A DNA stretch of 64,000 nt, taken from positions 310,001-374,000 of the forward strand of contig JAHBTQ010000001.1 in NCBI GenBank assembly GCA_019638495.1, written 5' to 3'. Positions 42,789 to 52,813 of the stretch are shown here, one piece after another. The position numbers and the translations under genes were made by a program. How positions within the stretch are numbered: the stretch's first letter is position 1; each line of letters opens with the position of its first letter. Below the pieces are notes generated by a model that saw only the letters and a list, made by a program, of their open reading frames with translations, did not search any database and was not told the DNA's origin. This stretch comes from Taibaiella sp. GTDB lineage: Bacteria > Bacteroidota > Bacteroidia > Chitinophagales > Chitinophagaceae.

Positions 42789-43385
42789 TCATTCCGACTC
42801 AGCCATTACTTCCTTCACCTCAGGTATCATCCTTTTCATCATACCTTCTATGCCTGTCTTCAATGTGATCATTGACGATGGGCAGCCGCTGCATGAGCCC
42901 TGCATCATCAGCTTCACTGTGCCGGTCTCCGCTTCAAACCCTTTGAAACTTATGGCGCCGCCGTCCATTTCTACAGCAGGCTTCACGTAGTTTTCCAGCA
43001 GTTCCTTGATGCGCACCACCACGTCTGTATCATCGGCGCTGGCTATGTTGCTTTCTTTCTTCACTACCACCTGGTCTTCATGTATCACCACCTTGCCTTC
43101 TTCCAGGTATTCCTTCAGAAACTGGCGAACTGATGGAATAACATCATCCCAGTTTGTTTCCGGAGTCTTGGCAAGCGTTACGAAGTTGCTGGCAATAAAC
43201 ACACTACGTATAAAAGGAAAAGCAAAAAGCTCCTTTGCCAGGGGCGAAGGACCTGCGCTTGATTCGTCGGGGAAATCTATGCTCTTACCGGGATACAAAA
43301 GTTTGTTAGCCACAAACTTCATCGTTTCCGGGTTAGGGGTCATTTCGGTATATATACTCACGATCGTATTTCCTGTCTTCAACAT
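42789..43385 (-). CDS. Nfu-type iron-sulfur cluster scaffold protein
   Basis: A 198-residue protein with an N-terminal Nfu_N domain (IYTEMTPNPETMKFVANKLL, SPLAKELFAFPFIRSVFI) and a C-terminal NifU domain (about 118-190) whose cluster-binding motif is MQGSCSGCPSS. This two-domain layout is the same as in mitochondrial and alphaproteobacterial Nfu1, which pass Fe-S clusters to target enzymes. VKPAVEMDGGAISF is also family-specific. It is on the same strand as the kinase-RapZ gene, 90 bases downstream of it. Confidence 0.9.
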   Translation of the reverse strand: MLKTGNTIVSIYTEMTPNPETMKFVANKLLYPGKSIDFPDESSAGPSPLAKELFAFPFIRSVFIASNFVTLAKTPETNWDDVIPSVRQFLKEYLEEGKVVIHEDQVVVKKESNIASADDTDVVVRIKELLENYVKPAVEMDGGAISFKGFEAETGTVKLMMQGSCSGCPSSMITLKTGIEGMMKRMIPEVKEVMAESE

Positions 43386-43475
43386 TTTCTTTCAGAATTT
43401 GGCACAAAAATACTCAAATATCACAGCACACAGGATTATTTATCCTGATAGATGTAGAGGCGTAACTGATAACTA

Positions 43476-44948
43476 TTATGCCGTTTCCTCAGTCAGCATC
43501 CACTTTTTCTCGTTCATATGCGTCACCGTTACATTCAGATTATAACGGGAACGCAGGTATTGTGCGAGTTGCTCTGCTGCATATACCGACCTGTGCTGGC
43601 CGCCTGTGCATCCAAATGAAACACTAAGCTGGTCAAACCCCCGGGCGATGTAATCCTCAACATTTAGAGCCACAAGTGCGGATACATGATTCATAAACTC
43701 CGGCATGCGTGTTTCGCGCTCCAGGAACTGCTTTACCAATTCGTCATTTCCCGTAAGGTGTTTGTATGCGGCGTAGCGCCCGGGATTCAGCAAGCCACGG
43801 CAGTCAAATACATATCCACCACCGTGAACGCTGTTGGTTTTGGGGATACCCGCTTTGTACGAGAAGCTGCACACTTGCACCTCAAGCGTAGGCTTTTCGT
43901 CCGTAACGGCAGTAGTATACCTATCCTGCATATCGCGGGAAGCGATCTTCTCCAGCAGAGAACGTAGTTCGGGGTAAGCAGGTGTCTGTGGATGGTCGGA
44001 CAGGAATGCCTCAAGATTTTTCAAGGCGGGTCCTATGCTCGTCACAAAGTGAGATTTGTGCTGCAGCAGTCCGCGGAAACCGTAAGACCCCAATACCTGC
44101 AGCAGGCGCACCAGTACAAACTGTACGTAGCCCCGGCGGAAGTGGATCTCGTCCATACGCGGCACGTGCAGGTCTGTGAGGCTGGCTATATACCCGTTCA
44201 GCAGGTCTTCTTTCCATTGTGCGGGTAGCTGGGCCTTTGCCTGCCACAGCAGTGACGCCAGGTCATACTGAGGCGGCCCCTGCATGCTACCCTGGAAGTC
44301 TATAAAGAATATCTTCCCTTCGTGCACCATGATGTTGCGGCTCTGGAAGTCGCGATACATCAACGTTTGCGGTTGCACTCGTCCCAGGTCTTTGCTCAGC
44401 TGTTCCATCTCGTGCATCAGCAGTGAGCGGTCATACTGTATACCTTGTATATCTGCAAAGTAGTATTTGAAATAAAGCAGGTCGGCCATAATGGCTTTCT
44501 CGTCAAACTGGCGAGAGGTAAAACACTGTTTATAGTCGGCCTCGCGGCCTGCTATCCACTGCACCTTTGCCAGTTGCGCCAGCGCCTTGTGATAGAGCTT
44601 CCTCACCGGCTCTGTATAGCCTTCGGTAGTTACCAAATCAAACAGAGACGTTTTCCCCAGATCTTGCTGCAGGTATGCTCTGCGGTCCTTGCTGATCTTG
44701 TATATTTCCGGCACGTTTATCTGGTGTTTCCGGAAAAGCTCTGTGAAGTAGAAGTACGTATTGTTCTCGGCTACCAGTGTATTGTAGGTGCCGATGGCTG
44801 AGGTGGTGCCGGCTGTAATTCTGAAATAGCGGCGATCTGAGCCGGAAATAGCCAGGGCTTCGATGTTGTCAGGCTTTTTTTCGAAATGTTCTTCGAACAG
44901 CTTTTCGAGAATACCTGTAACCTGTGCAGTTGTCTTATTAATCGTCAT
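43476..44948 (-). CDS. Sugar kinase-like (AmgK/APH) domain fused to a RapZ C-terminal domain
   Basis: A 490-residue fusion. Residues about 1-335 are a phosphotransferase of the aminoglycoside/choline-kinase fold: the catalytic loop MYRDFQSRNIMV and metal site FFIDFQGSMQGPPQYDLASLLW closely follow AmgK, the anomeric kinase of MurNAc/GlcNAc recycling (last part shown as IDFQGSMQGPP and YDLASLL). Residues about 355-490 are a RapZ C-terminal domain with FDCRGLLNPGRY, LTGNDE and VSFGCTGGQHRSVYAAE. In E. coli this domain senses glucosamine-6-phosphate. The fusion may thus be a kinase under amino-sugar control. The ATG at 44948 overlaps SixA by 11 bases. No uridylyltransferase MurU is adjacent; manC is two genes away. 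Confidence 0.85.
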   Translation of the reverse strand: MTINKTTAQVTGILEKLFEEHFEKKPDNIEALAISGSDRRYFRITAGTTSAIGTYNTLVAENNTYFYFTELFRKHQINVPEIYKISKDRRAYLQQDLGKTSLFDLVTTEGYTEPVRKLYHKALAQLAKVQWIAGREADYKQCFTSRQFDEKAIMADLLYFKYYFADIQGIQYDRSLLMHEMEQLSKDLGRVQPQTLMYRDFQSRNIMVHEGKIFFIDFQGSMQGPPQYDLASLLWQAKAQLPAQWKEDLLNGYIASLTDLHVPRMDEIHFRRGYVQFVLVRLLQVLGSYGFRGLLQHKSHFVTSIGPALKNLEAFLSDHPQTPAYPELRSLLEKIASRDMQDRYTTAVTDEKPTLEVQVCSFSYKAGIPKTNSVHGGGYVFDCRGLLNPGRYAAYKHLTGNDELVKQFLERETRMPEFMNHVSALVALNVEDYIARGFDQLSVSFGCTGGQHRSVYAAEQLAQYLRSRYNLNVTVTHMNEKKWMLTEETA

Positions 44949-45444
44949 GGTCGTTTTTGGGGTAGTCAAACATAAATACTTTCCTTTTCACAGCGTAAAA
45001 ATCTGCCCAGTGTTCCGCGTCCAGGTGCACACCCACCATGCCGCATGTAGGCATATTTCCCACCGCAAAATCGGGAGATAGCTGGTTGACAAATTCTGTA
45101 ATTCCGGGATTGTGGGCTACCATATATACTGTCTTCACCTCGTCCGGCACTTCCATTATCACCTCGTCAAATACTGCCGGAACGCAGTGGTACAGCTTTT
45201 CTTCCCACTGCATATTGCCCGCATCATAGCCCACTTCGGCTGCGATGAGTGTAGATGTCTGGCGCGTGCGCAGCGCAGTACTAGATATCACCAGGTCGGG
45301 CTTCAGGCCGGCAACTGCCAGCCGCTTGCCCATTACCGGCGCGTCAGCAAGGCCTCTGTCATTCAACGGACGCTCAAAATCGCTTTGCAGGGGATTAGCC
45401 CAGCTCGACTTTGCATGTCGTATCATAACCAATGTGCGCTTCAT
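44938..45444 (-). CDS. SixA-type histidine phosphatase
   Basis: A 168-residue protein of the histidine phosphatase branch. The catalytic motif is MIRHAKSSW near the N-terminus, with RPLNDRGLADAPVMGKRL, SSTALRTRQT and the second His in MVAHNPGITEFVN. In E. coli SixA removes phosphate from phospho-His of the Hpt domain of ArcB; other members act on small phosphates. Its end overlaps the kinase-RapZ gene by 11 bases, so both are co-translated. A TATTTTTG -7-like element is at 45492-45499. The substrate is unknown. Confidence 0.9.
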   Translation of the reverse strand: MKRTLVMIRHAKSSWANPLQSDFERPLNDRGLADAPVMGKRLAVAGLKPDLVISSTALRTRQTSTLIAAEVGYDAGNMQWEEKLYHCVPAVFDEVIMEVPDEVKTVYMVAHNPGITEFVNQLSPDFAVGNMPTCGMVGVHLDAEHWADFYAVKRKVFMFDYPKNDHDD

Positions 45445-45559
45445 AAGGAGGCTGAAGAAAAATTGTAATTTATCCGGATATGGAAAGCAGGCAAAAATAC
45501 GCCGTTAGCCTTTACTGTGCAGCCTGAACGGGATAATGTGGAAAAGTATTGCATTATCA

Positions 45560-45937
45560 TCAGCCTTCTTCACTAAAAAGGTCACGCTCCAATATCTCCA
45601 TGCTTATTATATCTATCGCTTCTACCATCTTGGGCGCCACGTTCAGCACCATATCAGACTCTTTTTCCTTCAGGGCTGCCATAGCCTTAGACCGTACCGC
45701 TGTAAACACAAGCGAGTTCCCTACTGAGTAGCACTCTTCATGCAGGTCCACCAGGGCGTCTACGGCCTCGGGCTCAATGGTTCCACACTCACCGAGGTCT
45801 ATGATAAAATTATGACTGCCGCTTTGCCTCATTTTATCAAGGGTAGTACGCAGGTCGTCTGCCAAATTAACCGTTATCGCATCGCAAACCGGCGTTACGA
45901 CTGAAAATGTGTCTCTGGTATCAATTTTGAAGTCCAT
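45560..45937 (-). CDS. STAS-domain protein lacking the phospho-Ser site
   Basis: A 125-residue single STAS domain. The core strand and helix read HNFIIDLGECGTIEPEAVDALVDLH. In anti-anti-sigma factors this position has the DSSG motif with the phosphorylated Ser; here it is EPEA, so control by an anti-sigma kinase in the usual way is unlikely. The C-terminus is acidic. It has its own promoter and is divergent from clpC. Its partner is not known. Confidence 0.78.
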   Translation of the reverse strand: MDFKIDTRDTFSVVTPVCDAITVNLADDLRTTLDKMRQSGSHNFIIDLGECGTIEPEAVDALVDLHEECYSVGNSLVFTAVRSKAMAALKEKESDMVLNVAPKMVEAIDIISMEILERDLFSEEG

Positions 45938-45979
45938 ATGCCGAGGTATTTAGTATTAATCTGCCGGAAGGCATTTCGC

Positions 45980-46009
45980 CAAAAATAAACAGCGGAAGGG
46001 AAAAACCAA
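45980..46009 (-). promoter_or_regulatory. Bacteroidota-type promoter of the STAS gene
   Basis: On the minus strand TTG (46007-46009) is followed after 19 bases by TATTTTTG (45980-45987), a perfect -7 match, 42 bases before the ATG. Confidence 0.5.
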
Positions 46010-46193
46010 GCGACACAGATCATGCTTGTTATTTGCCAGTATCGCACCGACTGCTCCGCGCCTGCCTTATACGTTATATCTTAGATACTTACAGCGAGCA
46101 TCGGCGAGTAGGATATCGACTTTACAACCGGCACACCCGGAAAGATGCAACAAGAGTTAAGGATATGTAAAGCCTTAGCACAAATGCATGTAT

Positions 46194-46201
46194 TAATTTT
46201 G
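46194..46201 (+). promoter_or_regulatory. -7 element of clpC
   Basis: TAATTTTG matches TAnnTTTG at 8 of 8, 71 bases before the clpC ATG. The -33 region has only CCTTAG, so support rests on the -7 element. Confidence 0.4.
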
Positions 46202-46272
46202 ACGATAGTTGAATACTCCTAAAATCGCTAATTTTAAATTACAAACGAAGCTAAAACAACGGAAGATTTTCA

Positions 46273-48819
46273 ATGGATTCTAATTTCTCACCAAAAGTAA
46301 AAGAGATCATCTCCTACAGCCGCGAGGAAGCCTTGCGCCTGGGCAATGATTTCATAGGCACGGAGCATCTGCTCCTGGGCCTCATAAGGGAGGGCGATGG
46401 CATGGCGCTGAAGGTGCTGCAAAGCATGCATGTAGACTTGTTTGAGCTGCGCAAGGAGCTGGAACTGGCTATAAAAGATAAAAGCAATAAACCCCTGGCT
46501 AACATCAATAGCCTTCCCCTGACCAAACAAGCTGAAAAAGTTATTCGTATCACCGTGCTCGAAGCCAAAGCCCTGAAAAGCGCTACGGTAGAAACAGAGC
46601 ACTTAATGCTATCAATCTTGAAGAACAAAGAAAATGTTGCTACGCAGATTCTTGGAAATCTTGACGTAGACTATGAACGATTTAAAGGCGAATTAAGCAT
46701 TCTGCAAGGCGGAAACCCAACGGCTGACTATAACGACCCGGGCTCAGAAGAGTTTGAAGACGACGACGAGCGCAGGCAATACCAGCAGCGCAAACCCGCC
46801 GCCGGCAACACAAAGTCCAAGACACCGGTTCTTGACAACTTTGGCCGCGACATCACCAAGTTTGCCGAGCTGGGCAACCTGGACCCGATAGTAGGTCGCG
46901 AAGAAGAGATAGAGCGCGTGTCGCAGATACTCTCCCGCCGCAAAAAGAACAACCCGATACTGATAGGCGAGCCGGGTGTGGGTAAGACAGCTATTGTTGA
47001 AGGTTTGGCACTGCGCATTGTGCAGCGCAAAGTATCGCGTGTATTGTTCGACAAGCGCGTGATAAGCCTGGATCTTGCAGCCCTGGTAGCAGGCACCAAA
47101 TACCGTGGCCAGTTCGAAGAGCGCATGAAGGCTATCATGAACGAGCTGGAGAAGAACAGGGACGTGATCCTCTTCATCGACGAGATACACACTATTGTAG
47201 GTGCCGGTGGCGCTTCAGGTTCACTGGATGCTTCCAACATCTTTAAGCCCGCCCTGGCTCGCGGCGACCTCCAATGCATTGGCGCATCTACACTGGATGA
47301 GTACCGCATGTACATTGAGAAAGATGGCGCACTCGATCGCCGCTTCCAGAAAGTACTGGTAGAACCACCTAGCATTGACGAGACCATTACCATTCTCAAC
47401 AATATCCGCTCTAAGTACGAGGACTTCCACAATGTGATCTATGATGCTGACGCAATAGAAGCATGTGTGAGACTCAGCGACCGCTATATGACGGACCGTC
47501 TGTTGCCCGACAAGGCTATTGACGTAATGGACGAGGCAGGAGCGCGCGTGCACCTGAAGAACATCAACGTGCCACAAAACATACTGGACCTGGAGAAGAA
47601 GATAGAAGACATAAAGCAGGAAAAAAATAAGGTGGTGAAGAGCCAGCGCTTTGAAGAAGCTGCTGCCCTGCGCGACCGCGAAAAACGCCTGGGCGAGGAA
47701 CTGGAGCGTGCCAAAGCAGAATGGGAGGAAGAAGCAAAACACAAACGCTTCCCCATCAGCGAAGAGGCTATTGCCGAGGTTATCAGCATGATGACCGGGA
47801 TCCCGGTAATGCGCATGGTAGAGGCCGAAAGTGAAAAGCTGCGCCGCATGGGCGATGACCTGCAGGGCGCAGTAGTAGGCCAGGATGACGCCATCAACAA
47901 AGTAGTAAAAGCCATTCAGCGTAACCGTGTAGGTCTTAAGGACCCACGCAAGCCCATAGGCTCATTCATATTCCTGGGCCCTACGGGTGTGGGTAAAACC
48001 GAGCTGGCACGTGCGCTCGCACGCTACATGTTCGACGGTGAAGACGCCCTGATACGTGTAGACATGAGTGAGTACATGGAGAAATTCTCACTGAGCCGCC
48101 TCATAGGTGCGCCTCCGGGATACGTAGGTTATGAAGAAGGTGGACAGCTTACCGAAAAGGTGCGTCGCAAGCCATATTCAGTGGTGCTGCTCGATGAGAT
48201 AGAAAAAGCACACCCGGATATCTTCAACATCCTGCTGCAGGTGCTGGACGATGGCCAGCTAACTGACGGCCTGGGTCGCAAGGTTGACTTCAAGAATACG
48301 CTTATCATCATGACGTCTAACATTGGCGCACGCCAGTTGAAGGACTTTGGTACCGGGGTGGGTTTTGCTACTACTGCAAAGACGTCCAGCACGGAGGAAA
48401 CCAGCCGTGGTGTGATAGAAAAGGCACTGAAGCGCACCTTCTCTCCTGAGTTCCTGAACCGCATTGATGATGTGATCATCTTTAACCAACTGGAAGAAAA
48501 GCACATCAGCCTCATCATAGACATCATCATGAAGGATGTACTGAAGAGGTTGAACACGCTCGGCTTCTCGCTGGAGATCACCGACGGAGCGCGCAAGTTC
48601 ATAGCAGAGAAGGGCTATGACCAGCAGTTTGGCGCTCGTCCGCTGCACCGCGCCATCCAGAAGTACCTGGAAGATCCGCTGGCAGAAGAGATACTGAACC
48701 GCCGAATAGTAGAAGGCGACACAGTAGCCGCCGACTACAGCGAAGCCGAAGGCAAGATAGTCTTCACCATCTCCCGCGCACCGGCGCCTGCTACGCAGGC
48801 ACCTGCAGAAGGAGAGTAA
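46273..48819 (+). CDS. clpC: ATP-dependent Clp protease ATP-binding subunit ClpC
   Basis: An 848-residue Hsp100 ATPase that unfolds substrates for ClpP. The N-terminal Clp repeats occupy about 1-145 ([28 protein letters not shown]). The first ATPase has GEPGVGKTA (near residue 233) and [13 protein letters not shown]; a UVR-like middle segment (about 430-475) separates it from the second, with [10 protein letters not shown] (near 570), [12 protein letters not shown] and [11 protein letters not shown]. The middle domain identifies ClpC rather than ClpA. The C-terminus is Ala/Pro-rich. It has its own leader and terminator. Confidence 0.96.
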   Translation: MDSNFSPKVKEIISYSREEALRLGNDFIGTEHLLLGLIREGDGMALKVLQSMHVDLFELRKELELAIKDKSNKPLANINSLPLTKQAEKVIRITVLEAKALKSATVETEHLMLSILKNKENVATQILGNLDVDYERFKGELSILQGGNPTADYNDPGSEEFEDDDERRQYQQRKPAAGNTKSKTPVLDNFGRDITKFAELGNLDPIVGREEEIERVSQILSRRKKNNPILIGEPGVGKTAIVEGLALRIVQRKVSRVLFDKRVISLDLAALVAGTKYRGQFEERMKAIMNELEKNRDVILFIDEIHTIVGAGGASGSLDASNIFKPALARGDLQCIGASTLDEYRMYIEKDGALDRRFQKVLVEPPSIDETITILNNIRSKYEDFHNVIYDADAIEACVRLSDRYMTDRLLPDKAIDVMDEAGARVHLKNINVPQNILDLEKKIEDIKQEKNKVVKSQRFEEAAALRDREKRLGEELERAKAEWEEEAKHKRFPISEEAIAEVISMMTGIPVMRMVEAESEKLRRMGDDLQGAVVGQDDAINKVVKAIQRNRVGLKDPRKPIGSFIFLGPTGVGKTELARALARYMFDGEDALIRVDMSEYMEKFSLSRLIGAPPGYVGYEEGGQLTEKVRRKPYSVVLLDEIEKAHPDIFNILLQVLDDGQLTDGLGRKVDFKNTLIIMTSNIGARQLKDFGTGVGFATTAKTSSTEETSRGVIEKALKRTFSPEFLNRIDDVIIFNQLEEKHISLIIDIIMKDVLKRLNTLGFSLEITDGARKFIAEKGYDQQFGARPLHRAIQKYLEDPLAEEILNRRIVEGDTVAADYSEAEGKIVFTISRAPAPATQAPAEGE

Positions 48820-48840
48820 TTGATATCGAAACTGAGTGAA

Positions 48841-48879
48841 AATGAGGCTACCTCACAAGGGTAGCCTCATTCCTTTTTA
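48841..48879 (+). terminator. Intrinsic terminator of clpC
   Basis: A perfect 12-base-pair stem pairs 48841-48852 with 48860-48871 (loop of seven), followed by CCTTTTTAA. It lies 21 bases after the clpC stop. Confidence 0.9.
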
Positions 48880-48967
48880 ATGCCGTCAAAAATCCTCCGC
48901 CGGATTGCAATCGTACGACAGGCACTACGCCATAAGTGATGAAGAAAAATCAAATGCTGATAGCACG

Positions 48968-49327
48968 CTATAAGGCTCCCAACTTTATCAGGCTTTCTGC
49001 GCCAAAAAAGAGCAGCAAAAGACCATAAATAAGCGCCAGCGGAATATGCAGGGAGAGAATAACAAAGGTGAGCAATCTCAAATTTAGGGGCGGCTTAGAA
49101 GTTTGTTTGTCGATTCTACCTTTGTGGCGCACCGAATAGATCAGAGTAGCGATAGTAAGCGTTGTAAAAAATAAGAAACAATAAAAACCCCTAAACGCAA
49201 GACTTTCGGGAATGGAACTCTTGGCCGGCACCTCTCCCACAAAAAAACGGGCTGCATAAAAACCCAGCACAATATTGCAGAGGAAAGCAGCAAGTAGGTT
49301 AAAGGCGAATTTTTTATAGCTGTTCAT
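48968..49327 (-). CDS. Small membrane protein of unknown function
   Basis: A 119-residue protein with three hydrophobic segments (about residues 6-26, 43-64 and 84-110) and a basic loop between the second and third (RHKGRIDKQTSKPPLN). It is not a family I recognise. The ATG at 49327 directly precedes the first segment; eight more codons upstream are open. The gene stands alone between clpC and the nitroreductase gene, on the opposite strand. Confidence 0.6.
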   Translation of the reverse strand: MNSYKKFAFNLLAAFLCNIVLGFYAARFFVGEVPAKSSIPESLAFRGFYCFLFFTTLTIATLIYSVRHKGRIDKQTSKPPLNLRLLTFVILSLHIPLALIYGLLLLFFGAESLIKLGAL

Positions 49328-49508
49328 TTGAGGATTGGCTATTACAAACAAGCGAATGCTAAATTGTATAGCATTCTAAAAATAGCGCAAAAAACGCGAT
49401 GTAGGCGGTTTAACCTGTCAGAGGCTCGCGTGGACCAGATGCGTGATACGGACTGGAAAGCCGGGAGCAACTATAACGCGTTGTGCCCCCAAAAAACTCA
49501 ATCGACAA

Positions 49509-49550
49509 ACCTTAGTGCCCATTGTGCCAACCTTTGTGACCGTTGTGTTT
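49509..49550. repeat. Degenerate 10-base tandem repeat
   Basis: Four imperfect units of about 10 bases (CCTTAGTGCC, CATTGTGCCA, ACCTTTGTGA, CCGTTGTGTT) stand upstream of the nitroreductase gene. Similar runs of CTTTGTG-like units recur in intergenic DNA of Bacteroidota as far as I recall; the role is unknown. Confidence 0.45.
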
Positions 49551-49621
49551 AGCTTCTCTCCAAAATTTGCGCCGATCCTTACATCCTTAGAATCAAGGTT
49601 CTGGCTGTACCTTTGCACCCT

Positions 49622-50209
49622 ATGACAAACGAACAATACCAATCAGTAGCTAAGACGATAAAAGAACGCCGCTCTGTGAGCTGGTCTAAGATGAACGGGC
49701 AGAAGATACCGGATGAGGTGGTAAACGACCTGCTGAGCCTGGGCCACTGGGCGCCTACCCATGGCCGCACGGAGCCATGGCATTTCCTTGTCTACGCCGG
49801 TGATGCGCTTACCCAATTTGGCAAGGCACATGCCGATGTGTACTGGAACAATACTGCAGAAGATAAACGCCAGGAAGCTACCCGCGAAAAGCTTGAGAAA
49901 AACGTAGAAAAGGCATCTCACCTGGTAGTGGCGGTAATGAAACGCGGCATAAACCCTAAGATACCTGTACTGGAGGAGATCGCTGCCGCATCAGCCGCTG
50001 TGCAGAATGTATTGCTGGGTGCACAGGCCCTCGGAATAGCTTCTTTCTGGAGCACCGGCGGCATGACCCACAATCCCGCGCTGAAGGCTCACCTGGGCCT
50101 GGGCGAAGAGGATGTCATCCTTGGTCTCATATTCCTGGGCTATACCGACGAACCGGCTAAAGAAGGCGTGCGCAACTCCCACGTTTCGGAAAAAGTAAAG
50201 TGGCTATGA
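49622..50209 (+). CDS. Nitroreductase family protein
   Basis: A 195-residue flavin-dependent nitroreductase-fold protein. The FMN phosphate-binding start is TIKERRSVSWSKMNGQKIP, and LGHWAPTHGRTEPWHFLVY and AQALGIASFWSTGG are typical of the RibD-C-distinct, YdjA-like branch. These enzymes reduce nitro compounds, quinones or enones with NAD(P)H. The ATG at 49622 is three codons after an alternative. It is not linked to other genes by short spacing apart from the following lipoprotein, whose start is 44 bases downstream. Confidence 0.88.
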   Translation: MTNEQYQSVAKTIKERRSVSWSKMNGQKIPDEVVNDLLSLGHWAPTHGRTEPWHFLVYAGDALTQFGKAHADVYWNNTAEDKRQEATREKLEKNVEKASHLVVAVMKRGINPKIPVLEEIAAASAAVQNVLLGAQALGIASFWSTGGMTHNPALKAHLGLGEEDVILGLIFLGYTDEPAKEGVRNSHVSEKVKWL

Positions 50210-50253
50210 ATTTATCCGATATGAACGTATCTTTCCACTTTCAATTTCGAAAC

Positions 50254-50973
50254 ATGAAGAAATTATCAATATTTATCCTTGCCTTGTGCCTTACCGTTGT
50301 GGCTTGTGACAAGAAAGTAGCGCAACCCCTCTCTTACACAGTGGAAAGCACGCAGAACAAGCCAATGGGTGATACTTATATTTCTGATAATGGCACTTAT
50401 ACCTTGTCCGTACTTGTAAAGTTCCTGACAGGCGATGCCGGCGACAAAGTGAACCTGAAGCTCACCGGCCTTCCTGCAGGTGTTGCTACCAACACAGACT
50501 CCTTTAGCCAGGAGCCTACCTATCGTGCCGACTTCAAGCTTACGATGACCAACGCGCCACACGGCACCTACCCCATTACCATCAGCACTGATGTGCGTGG
50601 CGTAAACAAAAAGACGTTTAAGTTCAACCTCATCGTTCGCTCTGCCGACTGTGCTGCAAACCTGTGGGGCAACTTCAACGGCTCTAACGAGTGCACCGGT
50701 CGCACCTTCACCTACACTGCAACAGGCGTGAGCACAGGGGCAACAAACGAACTTGACATTACCAACCTGGGTGGCTATGGTGAAAACACTACCACAAGGG
50801 TAATACTGGATTGCGACCACAACACGCTCACAATCCCTTCGCAGAACATTGGCAACGGCACAGTGGTGCAAGGCGATGGCACATTCAATGGCAACTCTAT
50901 GCACATTGTGTACCACACTACCTATGTATCCGGTGCAGCACCTGAAGATTGCGCAGCTAACCTTACACGATAA
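50254..50973 (+). CDS. Lipoprotein with Ig-like beta domain, unknown function
   Basis: A 239-residue lipoprotein: signal [18 protein letters not shown] with lipobox Cys near residue 18. The mature part is beta-rich; residues about 40-130 look like an Ig-like or putative-Ig module ([33 protein letters not shown]) and the C-terminal half has pairs of Cys ([18 protein letters not shown]) that may form disulfides. It matches no enzyme family I know. The C-terminal DCAANL repeat suggests two related halves. It lies before kbl, 50 bases upstream, on the same strand. Confidence 0.72.
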   Translation: MKKLSIFILALCLTVVACDKKVAQPLSYTVESTQNKPMGDTYISDNGTYTLSVLVKFLTGDAGDKVNLKLTGLPAGVATNTDSFSQEPTYRADFKLTMTNAPHGTYPITISTDVRGVNKKTFKFNLIVRSADCAANLWGNFNGSNECTGRTFTYTATGVSTGATNELDITNLGGYGENTTTRVILDCDHNTLTIPSQNIGNGTVVQGDGTFNGNSMHIVYHTTYVSGAAPEDCAANLTR

Positions 50974-51023
50974 TTGTTTTGGCGCCCCGTGCGCCGGCAG
51001 CATACATAAAACAAGTCAGTACA

Positions 51024-52214
<1,191 letters not shown>

Positions 52215-52239
52215 GCTTCCAGAATCAACGAATACAACA

Positions 52240-52274
52240 AACCGCCTCCGGAAAACGGAGGCGGTTTTATTTTG
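52240..52274 (+). terminator. Intrinsic terminator of kbl
   Basis: A perfect 11-base-pair stem pairs 52240-52250 with 52256-52266 around GAAAA, followed by TTATTTTG. It lies 25 bases after the kbl stop. Confidence 0.9.
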
Positions 52275-52311
52275 TGGGCAGCTTCTTGCGGCATACACAA
52301 ATAGTTATGTT

Positions 52312-52459
52312 ATACCAAATGAACTTCAAAAAGCGGCATCGGTTTTAGAGACTGCTCCATAGGAGCAAAAGGTCTGTAGCCCCTTGGGCCGGTCCACATA
52401 AGTCAGGCGCTCCATAGGAGCGCAACAACACATGCCGAAACTCCATGTGCAATTGGTAT
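52312..52459. repeat. MITE-like element with imperfect terminal inverted repeats
   Basis: The ends ATACCAA (52312-52318) and TTGGTAT (52453-52459) are inverted copies, and inside them CGGCAT (52334-52339) and ATGCCG (52432-52437) also pair. Two copies of the small hairpin GCTCC-ATA-GGAGC lie at 52354-52366 and 52409-52421, the first followed by GGTCTGTAGCCCC. No coding frame is present. Interspersed GCTCC-TA-GGAGC elements with GTAGCCCC are, as I recall, common in Bacteroidota genomes. Confidence 0.6.
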
Positions 52460-52481
52460 TAGTTTCAGAAAGCTATCTTTG
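52453..52481 (+). promoter_or_regulatory. Promoter of the 62-residue membrane protein
   Basis: TTG (52453-52455) is followed after 18 bases by TATCTTTG (52474-52481), a perfect -7 match, 43 bases before the ATG. The -33 part is inside the right end of the repeat element. Confidence 0.45.
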
Positions 52482-52524
52482 ATAACATTTAATGCATCTG
52501 ACTGTAGATACCTGAGATCACAAT

Positions 52525-52713
52525 ATGGAAAAGAAAAAGACAATGTCGTTTACACTCAGTATTGTAGCCATCATTGTGGGAGTGGCATTGTACAGGCAAA
52601 TCAACTTTAAGACAATGCAAGTGGACAAACCGGCGCTGGCACTGGTATATGGCGTTACGTTTGTTGTATCAATTTACATTCTGATGAGAGGCTCGAAGAA
52701 TAAAGCTGGTTAG
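52525..52713 (+). CDS. Small two-helix membrane protein
   Basis: A 62-residue protein with two hydrophobic segments (about 8-24 and 40-55) flanked by Lys residues (MEKKKTM at the start, RGSKNKAG at the end), as expected for a real small inner-membrane protein rather than a chance frame. A promoter-like sequence lies upstream and a long hairpin downstream. Function is unknown. Confidence 0.55.
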   Translation: MEKKKTMSFTLSIVAIIVGVALYRQINFKTMQVDKPALALVYGVTFVVSIYILMRGSKNKAG

Positions 52714-52749
52714 TTGTCTATTGCGGTCTTCAGCACCGGCACCCTGATG

Positions 52750-52785
52750 CCGATGTGTCCTCGCGAAAAGCGGGAGACACATCGG
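52750..52785. other. Long hairpin at the edge of the AT-rich island
   Basis: CCGATGTGTC (52750-52759) pairs perfectly with GACACATCGG (52776-52785); inside, CTCGC (52760-52764) pairs with GCGGG (52770-52774) using one G-U, with one bulge, around GAAAA. The result is a stem of about 15 pairs. No T-run follows on either strand. It may act as a transcript end or be the edge of an inserted segment. Confidence 0.6.
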
Positions 52786-52813
52786 GGACGGAAAAGACCC
52801 GCTTCTGTAAATG

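Larger units (their letters stand above)
45938..46272. other. 335-base region between the STAS gene and clpC
   Basis: It holds the divergent promoters listed separately (STAS on minus at 45980-46009, clpC -7 at 46194-46201) and a 71-base clpC leader. No frame, RNA or inverted repeat is convincing in between. A CtsR-type heptad operator was looked for and not found. Confidence 0.5.

Noticed and set aside
47221..47742. Minus-strand frames opposite clpC
   Set aside because: Several 130-230-codon frames are antisense to a highly conserved gene and carry no motif of their own.
49328..49552. 74-codon plus-strand frame in the region before the nitroreductase gene
   Set aside because: It has no signal, membrane segment or family pattern, and covers the degenerate repeat; there is no sensible promoter or ribosome-binding context.
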